NCBI RefSeq assembly: GCF_009861505.1
Contig: NZ_WTFT01000029.1
Coordinates: forward strand, 60,685 to 124,684
DNA: 64,000 nt
Source of the DNA: Pseudomonas izuensis
GTDB taxonomy: Bacteria; Pseudomonadota; Gammaproteobacteria; Pseudomonadales; Pseudomonadaceae
Reading direction: 5' to 3'
In this document: one piece after another, positions 1-9,364 of the stretch
Numbering within the stretch: the stretch's first letter is position 1
Layout of the letters: each line of letters begins with the position of its first letter
Program-made: the position numbers and the translations under genes
The notes under the pieces: generated by a model
What the model was told of the DNA's origin: nothing
Databases searched by the model: none
Seen by the model: the letters and a program-made list of their open reading frames with translations, nothing else

Positions 1-1
1 G

Positions 2-1603
<1,602 letters not shown>

Positions 1604-2419
1604 GTGGAAAGAAATACCGAGATTGAACTGCGTTTGCTGATCGAGGCGATCTACCTCAAGTACAGCTACGATTTTCGCGATTACTCCGGGGCGTCAATCA
1701 AGCGCCGGGTCATCCACGCATTGAGCCAGTTCGAGTGCGGCACCATTTCGGCGCTTCAGGAAAAAGTCCTGCATGACCCGGCCGCGTTTATGCAGCTGCT
1801 GCAGTTGCTGACGATTCCGGTCAGTGAAATGTTCCGCGACCCTTCGCACTTCCTGGCGATCCGTCGGGAAGTGGTGCCGCTACTCAAGACCTACCCGTCG
1901 ATCAAAATCTGGATCGCCGGTTGCAGCACGGGCGAAGAGGTTTATTCGATGGCCATCCTGCTGCGCGAAGAAGGCCTGCTCGATCGCACCATCATCTACG
2001 CCACTGACATCAATCCGCGCTCGCTGGAGAAAGCCAAGCAAGGGATTTTCTCCATGGATAACGTCCGCGCCTACACTTCTAACTATCAGCAGGCCGGTGG
2101 TCAGCGCTCGTTCGCCGACTACTACACGGCGGCATACGGTTACGCGATTTTCGACAAGTCGCTGTGCGAGAACGTGACCTTTGCCGATCACAGCCTGGCA
2201 ACCGACAGTGTTTTTTCAGAAACACAGTTAATTTCATGTCGTAATGTGTTGATTTACTTTAATAAAAGCCTCCAGGATCGGGCGTTCGGATTGTTTCATG
2301 AGTCGCTTTGCCACCGAGGGGTTCTGGTGCTGGGCAGCAAGGAAACCCCGGATTTTTCCGCCTTCGGCAAGCAATTCGAGCCGCTGGTGAAACAAGAACG
2401 GATCTACCGCAAATCATGA
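1604..2419 (+). CDS. CheR-type protein-glutamate methyltransferase
   Basis: A 271-residue SAM-dependent methyltransferase. The N-terminal helical domain is followed by the CheR signature around MFRDPSHF, the SAM-binding loop IWIAGCSTGEEVYSM, and the late motif SCRNVLIYF. It starts with GTG immediately after the preceding kinase stop and its stop overlaps the cheB-like ATG (ATGA), so it sits in the middle of a tightly coupled operon. CheR enzymes methylate glutamates on chemoreceptors, but no receptor, cheA or cheW is in view. With a stand-alone CheB catalytic domain and hybrid kinases around it, the likely role is methyl-based tuning of a signalling complex rather than flagellar chemotaxis; that part is inference. 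Confidence 0.93.
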   Translation: MERNTEIELRLLIEAIYLKYSYDFRDYSGASIKRRVIHALSQFECGTISALQEKVLHDPAAFMQLLQLLTIPVSEMFRDPSHFLAIRREVVPLLKTYPSIKIWIAGCSTGEEVYSMAILLREEGLLDRTIIYATDINPRSLEKAKQGIFSMDNVRAYTSNYQQAGGQRSFADYYTAAYGYAIFDKSLCENVTFADHSLATDSVFSETQLISCRNVLIYFNKSLQDRAFGLFHESLCHRGVLVLGSKETPDFSAFGKQFEPLVKQERIYRKS

Positions 2420-3009
2420 ACAGCGCAACGGGTTTGCCTTCGATAGAAGCGATCGTGATCGGCGCGTCGGCCGGCGGGGTGGAGGCGTTGCTGAATATTC
2501 TCAGCCCTCTGCGTAAGGGTTTCGTATTGCCAATCATCGTGGTGCTGCATTTGCCGGACGAGCGCCGCAGCCAGCTTGCAGAGGTATTCGCCCGACGGGT
2601 TTGCCTGCCGGTTCTGGAAGCCGGCGACAAAACCCCGGTCGCAGCCGGAACGTTATATTTCGCCACCCCGGGTTATCACTTGTCGGTGGAGCAGGACCGC
2701 AGCTTTTCCTTGAGCCTGGAAGACCGCGTGCATCATTCCCGGCCTGCCATCGACTACCTGTTCGAATCGGCCGCCGACACCTATGGCCCGACCCTCGCCG
2801 CCGTATTACTGACCGGCGCCAACCGTGATGGTGCGCGCGGCCTGGCCCATGTCAAAGCGCGGGGTGGCCTGACCATCGTGCAAGATCCGGACGAGGCCCA
2901 GGTCGCGACCATGCCCAAGGCTGCGCTGGATTTTCATCAGCCAGACCACATACTCCCTATCCGCGGCATCGGCCGTCTGCTTGTCGAGCTGGAACGAATC
3001 GCATGCTAA
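2416..3009 (+). CDS. CheB-type methylesterase, catalytic domain only
   Basis: A 197-residue protein consisting only of the CheB esterase/deamidase domain. The catalytic triad is visible: Ser in GASAGG near residue 17, His in VVLHLP, and Asp in LLTGANRDGARG. The usual N-terminal receiver of CheB is absent, so it cannot be controlled by its own phosphorylation. The start at 2416 is chosen because it overlaps the cheR-like stop (ATGA) and fits the domain start; its own end overlaps the next gene by seven bases. It probably reverses the methylation made by the upstream CheR homologue within the same signalling unit. Confidence 0.93.
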   Translation: MNSATGLPSIEAIVIGASAGGVEALLNILSPLRKGFVLPIIVVLHLPDERRSQLAEVFARRVCLPVLEAGDKTPVAAGTLYFATPGYHLSVEQDRSFSLSLEDRVHHSRPAIDYLFESAADTYGPTLAAVLLTGANRDGARGLAHVKARGGLTIVQDPDEAQVATMPKAALDFHQPDHILPIRGIGRLLVELERIAC

Positions 3010-4184
3010 GTAATATCCAGGCCAAACTGCTGATCGTCGACGATCTGCCGGAGAATCTGTTGGCACTCGAAGCGCTGATCAAGCGCGAAGACCGTACCGT
3101 GTACAAGGCGCAATCGGCCGATGAAGCCTTGTCGCTGTTGCTGCAGCACGAATTCGCCATGGCCATTCTCGATGTGCAGATGCCCGGCATGAACGGCTTC
3201 GAACTGGCCGAGTTGATGCGTGGTACGGAAAAGACCAAAAACATTCCGATCGTGTTCGTCAGCGCCGCTGGCCGCGAGCTGAACTATGCGTTCAAGGGTT
3301 ATGAAAGCGGTGCCGTGGACTTCCTGCACAAGCCGCTGGATATCCAGGCGGTCAAGAGCAAGGTCAATGTATTTGTCGAGTTGTATCGCCAGAGCAAGGC
3401 CATGAAACAACAGGTCGAAGCGCTGGAGCAGAGCCGCCGCGAGCAGGAGGCGTTGCTGGCGCAGTTACAGAGCACGCAGCGGGAACTGGAGCAGGCGGTG
3501 CGCATGCGCGACGATTTTATGTCCATCGTCGCCCACGAAGTGCGTACGCCGCTCAATGGCCTGATCCTCGAGACCCAACTGCGCAAGATGCACTTGGCCC
3601 GGGATAACGCCTCCGCGTTTACTCTCGACAAGATGCACGCCATGGTCGACCGCGACGAGCGGCAGATCAAAAGCCTGATCCGCCTGATCGAAGACATGCT
3701 CGATGTCTCGCGCATCCGCACCGGCAAGCTGTCGATCCGGCCGACCCGCTTCGATCTGTCGGCGCTGGTTCGCGGTGTGTTACAAAATTTTTCCCAACAG
3801 ATCGAGGCCGACGAGGCTTCCGTGACCCTCGAAGCCGAGCAACCGGTGATCGGCAGTTGGGACGAATTCCGCATTGAACAGGTGATTTCCAACCTGCTGA
3901 CCAACGCCCTGCGCTACGGCGCCAAGAGCCCGATCACCGTGAAGGTGTACAGTGACAACGGTGAGGCACGGGTGGAAGTCCGTGATTTCGGGATCGGCAT
4001 CAGTGAAGAAAACCAGCAGCGGATTTTCCAGCAGTTCGAACGGGTGTCGGCCAAGCAAGCTGTCGCTGGACTGGGCCTGGGATTGTTTATTTCCGAACAG
4101 ATTGTCACCGCCCATGGCGGTACCATTACCGTCGAAAGCCGGATTGGCGAAGGCGCCCTGTTTCGCGTTTGTCTGCCGCTGTAG
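3003..4184 (+). CDS. Receiver-histidine kinase fusion protein
   Basis: A 393-residue cytoplasmic kinase. An N-terminal receiver (phospho-acceptor Asp in AILDVQMPGMNG, near residue 60) is joined through a coiled-coil-like segment rich in Glu/Gln/Arg to a HisKA domain (SIVAHEVRTPLNGL) and an ATPase domain with N box (NLLTNALRYG), G1 (RDFGIGI), F box (FQQFERV) and G2 (GLGLGLFIS). No membrane segment or other sensor domain is visible, so it is likely activated by phosphorylation from the hybrid kinase at the start of the operon. It overlaps the cheB-like gene. Confidence 0.93.
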   Translation: MLSNIQAKLLIVDDLPENLLALEALIKREDRTVYKAQSADEALSLLLQHEFAMAILDVQMPGMNGFELAELMRGTEKTKNIPIVFVSAAGRELNYAFKGYESGAVDFLHKPLDIQAVKSKVNVFVELYRQSKAMKQQVEALEQSRREQEALLAQLQSTQRELEQAVRMRDDFMSIVAHEVRTPLNGLILETQLRKMHLARDNASAFTLDKMHAMVDRDERQIKSLIRLIEDMLDVSRIRTGKLSIRPTRFDLSALVRGVLQNFSQQIEADEASVTLEAEQPVIGSWDEFRIEQVISNLLTNALRYGAKSPITVKVYSDNGEARVEVRDFGIGISEENQQRIFQQFERVSAKQAVAGLGLGLFISEQIVTAHGGTITVESRIGEGALFRVCLPL

Positions 4185-4261
4185 GAAAACAGCCGGATTG
4201 ACGCAACCTCTGGTCGACCCCACGGTCGTATCAGACGCTATTGACCGAACAAAGGCTTCCC

Positions 4262-4639
4262 ATGAGTGAAGATGCACAAGATGTCGTACTGATCGTCGAA
4301 GATGACCCCTCGATCCTGATGGTACTGTCGGCCTATCTGTCGGGGGAAGGCTACCGGGTATTGCAGGCGGAAAATGGCGAACAGGCTTTCGAGATCCTCG
4401 CCAGCAAGCCGCACCTGGACATGATGATCACTGACTTCCGCCTGCCGGGCGGTATCTCCGGCGTGCAGATCGCCGAACCTGCGGTGAAGCTGCGACCGGA
4501 GCTCAAGGTGATTTTCATCAGCGGCTATCCGCAGGAAATCCGCGAGACCGACAGCCCGATCACCCGCACCGCGCCGATCCTGGCCAAGCCATTCGATCTG
4601 GATGTGTTGCAGGAAATCATGCAGGACATGTTGTCGTAA
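4262..4639 (+). CDS. Single-domain response regulator
   Basis: A 125-residue CheY-like receiver with no output domain. The acidic pocket is in VEDDPS, the phospho-acceptor Asp in MMITDFRLPGG and the conserved Lys in ILAKPFD. The ATG at 4262 is preferred to an in-frame TTG 21 bases upstream because AAAGG at 4251-4255 lies at a good distance from it. The 77-base gap from the kinase gene suggests it is the last gene of the operon, acting as phosphate shuttle or sink. A REPIN lies immediately downstream, between it and the convergent kinase gene. Confidence 0.9.
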   Translation: MSEDAQDVVLIVEDDPSILMVLSAYLSGEGYRVLQAENGEQAFEILASKPHLDMMITDFRLPGGISGVQIAEPAVKLRPELKVIFISGYPQEIRETDSPITRTAPILAKPFDLDVLQEIMQDMLS

Positions 4640-4663
4640 GGGCCGCGAGCCTGGCAAAGAACC

Positions 4664-4765
4664 TTGTGGGAGCGAGCCTGCTCGCGATGATCTCGAGTGC
4701 ACCGCGTTTATCCAGACAGTGCGCGTCATCGTTGGCGTCCATCGCGAGCAGGCTCGCTCCCACAA
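4664..4765. repeat. REPIN (paired REP palindromes)
   Basis: Two 25-base arms (4664-4688 and 4741-4765) are perfect reverse complements. Each arm carries the Pseudomonas REP core GTGGGAGCGAGCCTGCTCGC, itself a palindrome. The element fills the gap between convergent genes and could fold into a long hairpin at both transcript ends. No recognisable terminator with a U run lies beside it. Confidence 0.9.
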
Positions 4766-4790
4766 TTGACCGCATTTCCCTGTAGGAGTA

Positions 4791-6461
4791 TTAGACCCGG
4801 ATCATCTCCCGCACCTTCGCCGTCAACAGGTCGAAGGTGAACGGCTTGGTGATCATCTGCATCCCTGAATCGAGGAATCCACCGCGCACGGCCGCGTGTT
4901 CGGCGTAGCCGGTAATGAACAATACCTTGAGATCAGGCCGGTGTTGCCGGCCTATTTCTGCCAGTTGCCGGCCATTCATCCCGGGCAGCCCGACGTCGCT
5001 GATCATCAGATCGATCCGCTGCGCCGAATCGAGGATCGGCATCGCGCTGTCCGCATCGCCGGCCTCGACAAAGGCATAGCCCAGCTCACTCAGCACCGTA
5101 CTGACCAAAACCCGCACGGCTGGATCGTCCTCGACGATCAGTACCGTCTCACCATGACGGGCAAACAGCGGATGCTGGTTTCCGACGGGTTGGTCCTGCG
5201 GCACTTCGCCTGCGAAACGTGGCAGGTACAGGCTCACTGTGGTGCCTTCGCCCACTTCACTTTGAATGGCGACGTGACCGCGCGATTGTTTGCTGAAGCC
5301 ATAGATCATCGATAACCCCAACCCCGTACCCTGGCCGATGGGTTTGGTGGTGAAGAAGGGGTCGAAAGCGCGGTTGATGGTGCTTTGCGGCATGCCACAG
5401 CCATTGTCGGTGACGCTGAGCACCACGTAATCGCCCGGATCGAGGTTGCTGTGGGGGTGAGTGAAGTCTGCGTCCAGATGCCGGTTCGAGGTACTCACCA
5501 CCAGGTTGCCGCCATCGGGCATGGCGTCACGGGCATTGATCACCAGGTTGAGCAGGGCGCTTTCCAATTGATTGGGGTCCGCCTCGGCGACCCACAGTTG
5601 CTCGCTCAGTTGCATGTCCAGGAGAATGCTTTCATTGATGCTGCGTTGCAGCAGTTCGCCCATGGACACCACCAGGTTGTTCATCTCCACGGGCTTGGAG
5701 TCCAGCGACTGTCGGCGGGAAAATGCCAGCAGGCGGTGAGTCAGACCCGCTGCGCGATTGGCGGAAGTCACGCCGAGGTCGATCAGGCTGTCCAGATCCT
5801 CGATGCGCCCCCGAGCCAGGCGCCGGCGCAGCAATTCCAGGCTGCCGATGATGCCGGTCAGCATGTTGTTGAAGTCGTGGGCAATGCCGCCGGTGAGTTG
5901 TCCGACCGCTTCCATTTTCTGCGACTGGCGCAGCACTTCCTCGTTGTGGCGCAGCTGTGCGGTGCGCTCTTCAACCTGCTGCTCCAGGGTTTCCAGGGTG
6001 TTTTGCAGGCGCAGTTCGCTTTGGCTTAAGTCGATCAGCCGGTCCCTGGCTTCGTACTGTCGTCGGCGTCCGCGCAGGGCGGTGGTCACCAGGCTGATCA
6101 AGGTGACTGGATGAAAGGGGCGCTCGAGAAACGTGACATTGCCCAGTTGCGGACCGAGACGTGAAGCGGGGTTCTGTTCCGGGCCGCCATGGTGCGTCAA
6201 CAATACAATCGGCAGGTCGGACCAGGCCGGCTGCTGTTCGATAAGCCTGAGCAGCGGTTCAAGATCCTGGCCCAGCAAGGCTTCGGAGGACACCAGCAAC
6301 AATCCCGCACCTTGCTCCAGCTCGCTGCAGAGCCCGTGCAGATCCCGGCTGATGACCCCGTCGAAACCCGCCTCATTGAGCATCATCAGCGCAATCTGGC
6401 TGTCGCGACCCAGCGGCGCGAGTATGATCGCGCGCTCGGACGTCGCTTCCTGAAGCATCAC
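4791..6461 (-). CDS. Hybrid sensor kinase with degenerate N-terminal receiver
   Basis: A 556-residue protein. Residues about 1-125 look like a receiver fold but the phosphorylation site is replaced (LLLVSSEALL, Ser where Asp is expected). A coiled coil leads to a HisKA domain (GGIAHDFNNMLTGI), an ATPase domain (NLVINARDAMPDGG; DNGCGM; GQGTGLGLSMIYG) and an intact C-terminal receiver (DLMISDVGLPGMNG). Its ATG overlaps the stop of the kaiC-like gene (ATGA), so the two are translationally coupled and probably work together, the KaiC-like ATPase perhaps as partner or input. No membrane segment is visible, suggesting a soluble kinase. A REPIN lies just past its stop. Confidence 0.92.
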   Translation of the reverse strand: MMLQEATSERAIILAPLGRDSQIALMMLNEAGFDGVISRDLHGLCSELEQGAGLLLVSSEALLGQDLEPLLRLIEQQPAWSDLPIVLLTHHGGPEQNPASRLGPQLGNVTFLERPFHPVTLISLVTTALRGRRRQYEARDRLIDLSQSELRLQNTLETLEQQVEERTAQLRHNEEVLRQSQKMEAVGQLTGGIAHDFNNMLTGIIGSLELLRRRLARGRIEDLDSLIDLGVTSANRAAGLTHRLLAFSRRQSLDSKPVEMNNLVVSMGELLQRSINESILLDMQLSEQLWVAEADPNQLESALLNLVINARDAMPDGGNLVVSTSNRHLDADFTHPHSNLDPGDYVVLSVTDNGCGMPQSTINRAFDPFFTTKPIGQGTGLGLSMIYGFSKQSRGHVAIQSEVGEGTTVSLYLPRFAGEVPQDQPVGNQHPLFARHGETVLIVEDDPAVRVLVSTVLSELGYAFVEAGDADSAMPILDSAQRIDLMISDVGLPGMNGRQLAEIGRQHRPDLKVLFITGYAEHAAVRGGFLDSGMQMITKPFTFDLLTAKVREMIRV

Positions 6462-7975
6462 GGGTGTTCATCCCCAAGCAATGGCATGCTCGCGCCGTGA
6501 TAGGTCGGTACCCCGCGCAGTACGCCCTGGAAGGCTTCCAGCGGTTCACCGATGGTCATGCCTTGTGAGCTGATCCGGTATTCACGGATGGTCGACTCAT
6601 GGCTACCGGTACGCTTCTTGATGATTGAAATGGCCCGGCGGACCTTGCCCAGCGCTTCGAAGTAGCGCAGCAGAATGACCGTATCGGCCAAATAGGTAAT
6701 GTCCACCGGGGCTTGCATGTCGCCGACCAGGCCATGTTGGGCAACGGTCATGAAGGTCGCGGCGCCTTTGCGGTTGAGGTACAGCAGCAATTCGTGCATG
6801 TGCAGCACCAGCGCGTTTTCTTCCGGCATCGCCGTCTGATAGCCATTGATGCTGTCGATCACTACCGTCTTGATGTCGCGCTCATCGACGCAACGACGTA
6901 CCCGATAGGAAAACTCTCCGGGGGACAATTCGGCGGCGTCCACTTGTTCGATCAACAGATTGCCGGTGTCTTGCAGCGCCTGCAGGTCGATGCCCATGTT
7001 GTTCATGCGCTCGAACAACAATCCCAGTTCTTCATCGAAAATGAACAGCGCGGCTTTTTCCCCCCGAGCCACCGCCGCGGCGGCGAAGACCATCGAAATC
7101 AGGGATTTGCCGGTGCCGGCCGGGCCGAGAATCAAGGTACTGGAACCGGTCTCGATGCCGCCACCGAGCAGGGCGTCCATTTCCCGGATGCCGCTGGTCA
7201 ACTGCTGTCGCAGGTAGGTACCGCGGTGTTCGGCCGCCACCAGGCGTGGGAACACATGCACGCCATCACCCATGATGGTGAAGTCATGAAAGCCGCCCCG
7301 GTACTTCTGGCCGCGGTACTTCACCACACGGATACGCCGTCGCTCGGCGCCGTAGTTGGGGGTCAGTTCCTCCAGGCGAATCACCCCGTGAGCCACGCTG
7401 TGCACGGTTTTGTCGAGGGATTCGGTGGTCAGGTCGTCCAGCAGCAGGACCGTGGCGTCGTAACGCACGAAGTAGTGTTTGATCGCGAGGATCTGCCGGC
7501 GATAGCGCAGGGAGCTCTGTGCCAGCAAGCGGATCTCGGACAGGCTGTCCAGGACCACGCGGGTCGGCCTGACCCGTTCGACCGCTTCGAAGATCTGTTT
7601 GGTGGCTTCGCCCAACTCGAGGTCGGATGAATACAGCAGCGTCTGTTGGTGCTCGGCGTTGAGCAGGTTTTCCGGCGGCGTCAGTTCGAAGATAGAAACG
7701 TTCTGGTCCATTTCCCAGCCATGGGACCGGGCCCCCTGACGCAGTTCGCGCTCGGTTTCGGACAGGGTGATGTACAACGAGCGCTCGCCAGCCCGGGCGC
7801 CGGCCAACAGGAAATGCAAGGCGACGGTGGTCTTGCCGGTTCCGGGCTCACCTTCCAGCAGGAACACATGGCCGCGGGACAGCCCGCCATCGAGAATGTC
7901 ATCCAGCCCTTCGATACCGGTGGCGGCTTTTACGCTGATCAATTCGTTGGCTGTAGACAAGAAATGCCCTCTCAT
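6458..7975 (-). CDS. KaiC-like double-domain ATPase
   Basis: About 505 residues with two tandem KaiC/RecA-type ATPase domains. Walker A motifs are GEPGTGKT (residues 42-49) and GPAGTGKS (284-291); Walker B-like strands end in VVLDSLSEI and VVIDSINGY. At the place of the cyanobacterial autophosphorylation pair Ser431-Thr432, this protein has Thr427-Tyr428 (DITYLADT). In the first domain the catalytic Glu pair is reduced to Ser-Glu (LSETERE). No kaiA or kaiB is nearby, so a circadian clock is unlikely; such homologues occur with kinases in heterotrophs and have been linked to stress resistance. The stop overlaps the start of the hybrid kinase. The ATG at 7975 is used, but a TTG at 7960 has a better placed GAGAGGG and may be the true start. 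Confidence 0.9.
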   Translation of the reverse strand: MRGHFLSTANELISVKAATGIEGLDDILDGGLSRGHVFLLEGEPGTGKTTVALHFLLAGARAGERSLYITLSETERELRQGARSHGWEMDQNVSIFELTPPENLLNAEHQQTLLYSSDLELGEATKQIFEAVERVRPTRVVLDSLSEIRLLAQSSLRYRRQILAIKHYFVRYDATVLLLDDLTTESLDKTVHSVAHGVIRLEELTPNYGAERRRIRVVKYRGQKYRGGFHDFTIMGDGVHVFPRLVAAEHRGTYLRQQLTSGIREMDALLGGGIETGSSTLILGPAGTGKSLISMVFAAAAVARGEKAALFIFDEELGLLFERMNNMGIDLQALQDTGNLLIEQVDAAELSPGEFSYRVRRCVDERDIKTVVIDSINGYQTAMPEENALVLHMHELLLYLNRKGAATFMTVAQHGLVGDMQAPVDITYLADTVILLRYFEALGKVRRAISIIKKRTGSHESTIREYRISSQGMTIGEPLEAFQGVLRGVPTYHGASMPLLGDEHP

Positions 7976-8077
7976 GACTAGGGGGAACGAGGCCGCAGGC
8001 GCTAATTGCCTGAACGTGCTGCCTCTTCACTTGACCCTGAGCCGCGATGAGCGTTCAACCTTTGTTACATGCAACTT

Positions 8078-8167
8078 TGTAGGAGCTGGCTTGCCAGCGA
8101 AGGCGGCGTATCAACCCACATTGATGTCGCCTGACACACCGCTTTCGCCGGCAAGCCGGCTCCTACA
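8078..8167. repeat. REPIN overlapping the end of the TPR gene
   Basis: The left arm starts TGTAGGAGCTGGCTTGCCAG at 8079. The right arm ends at 8167 and matches it in reverse complement with two differences (CCGGCAAGCCGGCTCC). The right arm contains the TAG stop codon (8163-8165) of the minus-strand TPR gene, so the repeat supplies the end of that reading frame. Confidence 0.88.
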
Positions 8168-9218
8168 GCCCCTGCTGCAGCGCTGGATCGTCTGGATTGA
8201 GCTGTTCCAGTTGCGCCAACAGAATCTGCACGTTCTGCAACTGTCCACTTTCTTTCCAGTAGTTGATCAACAACACCCGGGCCTTGCGATCATTGGGGTG
8301 GCGCTGGACGATTTCCTGCAATTGCTTTTGCGCGGCCTCCAGCTCCTGCTCACCGTGCAGTGTGGTCGCCAGGTCATAGCGGTAATCCTTGTTGTCCGGC
8401 TCAAGCTCAACGGCCTTGGACAGCCCAAGCAGGGCGAACTCGCTTTGACCGTGATGCAGCAACCACAGCCCCAGGGCGTGTTGCAAGTAAGCGGAATCGG
8501 GCTGTGCCTTCAGCTGCCTGGCCAACAACTCCTGGGCTGCTTCGCTTTGACCCTGCCGGTCCAGCACCTCGATCTGCATCACCAGCGCCGGCAGATTGTC
8601 GGGCGCCAGTTGCAAGGTCTGTTCAAGTTCCTGTTGTGCTTCTTTCAACTCGGCGTTGTGCAAATGCAGGCGGGCCAATTGATAGTGGTTGTCAGCGCTT
8701 TGCGGGGCGTTTTTGAGCACTTGTTGCCAGGCATCGATGGCCTGCTCCAGCGGGCCGAAATACAAACCCAGATCGTCCGGTGACAGACCCAGCAGCGCAT
8801 TGACCGCCGCCAGCCGGACGTTCTGATCGCTGTCATCGAGCAACGGCCCCAGCAACAGACTGCGCTGGGCGCTGGACACCAACCCGCTGATGCTTTTGAT
8901 CGCCGCGATGCGCACCTCGGGCGCCTCGTGCTGCAAGTCTGCATCAGCCAGCTTCAGGGCCACGGAGCTGGGGTAGTTGGGCAGTTCGGCATGCAGCCAG
9001 ACGCGCCTTTTGGGCGAAATGTCCGGGCGGGCCAATTGCTGGTAAAGCACCCGCGCCGCACCAGGTTGGCCGTTGCGGGCCTGAGTCAGCGCTTCGCTAT
9101 AACCGCGTTTGATCGCCTCGGGCACCACGGGGGTGGTGCTGCGCATGAAAAACCACGCAAGGCCAACGACAAGCAGGGCGCTGAGGCTGATGAGCAGGTA
9201 ACGGCGGGACTTGGGCAT
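8163..9218 (-). CDS. Membrane-anchored TPR-repeat protein
   Basis: A 351-residue protein. After a short basic N-terminus comes one hydrophobic segment (residues about 6-24, LLISLSALLVVGLAWFF), so the rest is probably periplasmic or an anchored domain. From about residue 45 it is helical, with HEAT-like then TPR-like repeats (for example LPALVMQIEVLDRQGQSEAA and DYRYDLATTLHGEQELEAA). The ATG at 9218 is chosen because it places the membrane segment at the N-terminus; an upstream in-frame start would add a Cys-rich stretch of low plausibility. The stop codon lies inside a REP element. The function is unknown; TPR proteins of this kind act as scaffolds in envelope processes. Confidence 0.8.
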   Translation of the reverse strand: MPKSRRYLLISLSALLVVGLAWFFMRSTTPVVPEAIKRGYSEALTQARNGQPGAARVLYQQLARPDISPKRRVWLHAELPNYPSSVALKLADADLQHEAPEVRIAAIKSISGLVSSAQRSLLLGPLLDDSDQNVRLAAVNALLGLSPDDLGLYFGPLEQAIDAWQQVLKNAPQSADNHYQLARLHLHNAELKEAQQELEQTLQLAPDNLPALVMQIEVLDRQGQSEAAQELLARQLKAQPDSAYLQHALGLWLLHHGQSEFALLGLSKAVELEPDNKDYRYDLATTLHGEQELEAAQKQLQEIVQRHPNDRKARVLLINYWKESGQLQNVQILLAQLEQLNPDDPALQQGL

Positions 9219-9364
9219 GCAGGATCCGGGGGGCTGGCAAGTTTTGCAGAGCTGCAAGCTTCGGTCAGGTGGGGCCGTGAGTCAAACCTTGAGCTGTTTA
9301 TGAAAGAGAGGTTTCTGGCGTTTAAATAAGCTTGACCGTTTGATCAGGACGGAAATCAAAAGTA

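Noticed and set aside
4241..4261. Upstream TTG as start of the single-domain response regulator
   Set aside because: The ATG at 4262 has a better placed AAAGG and agrees with the start of the receiver fold.
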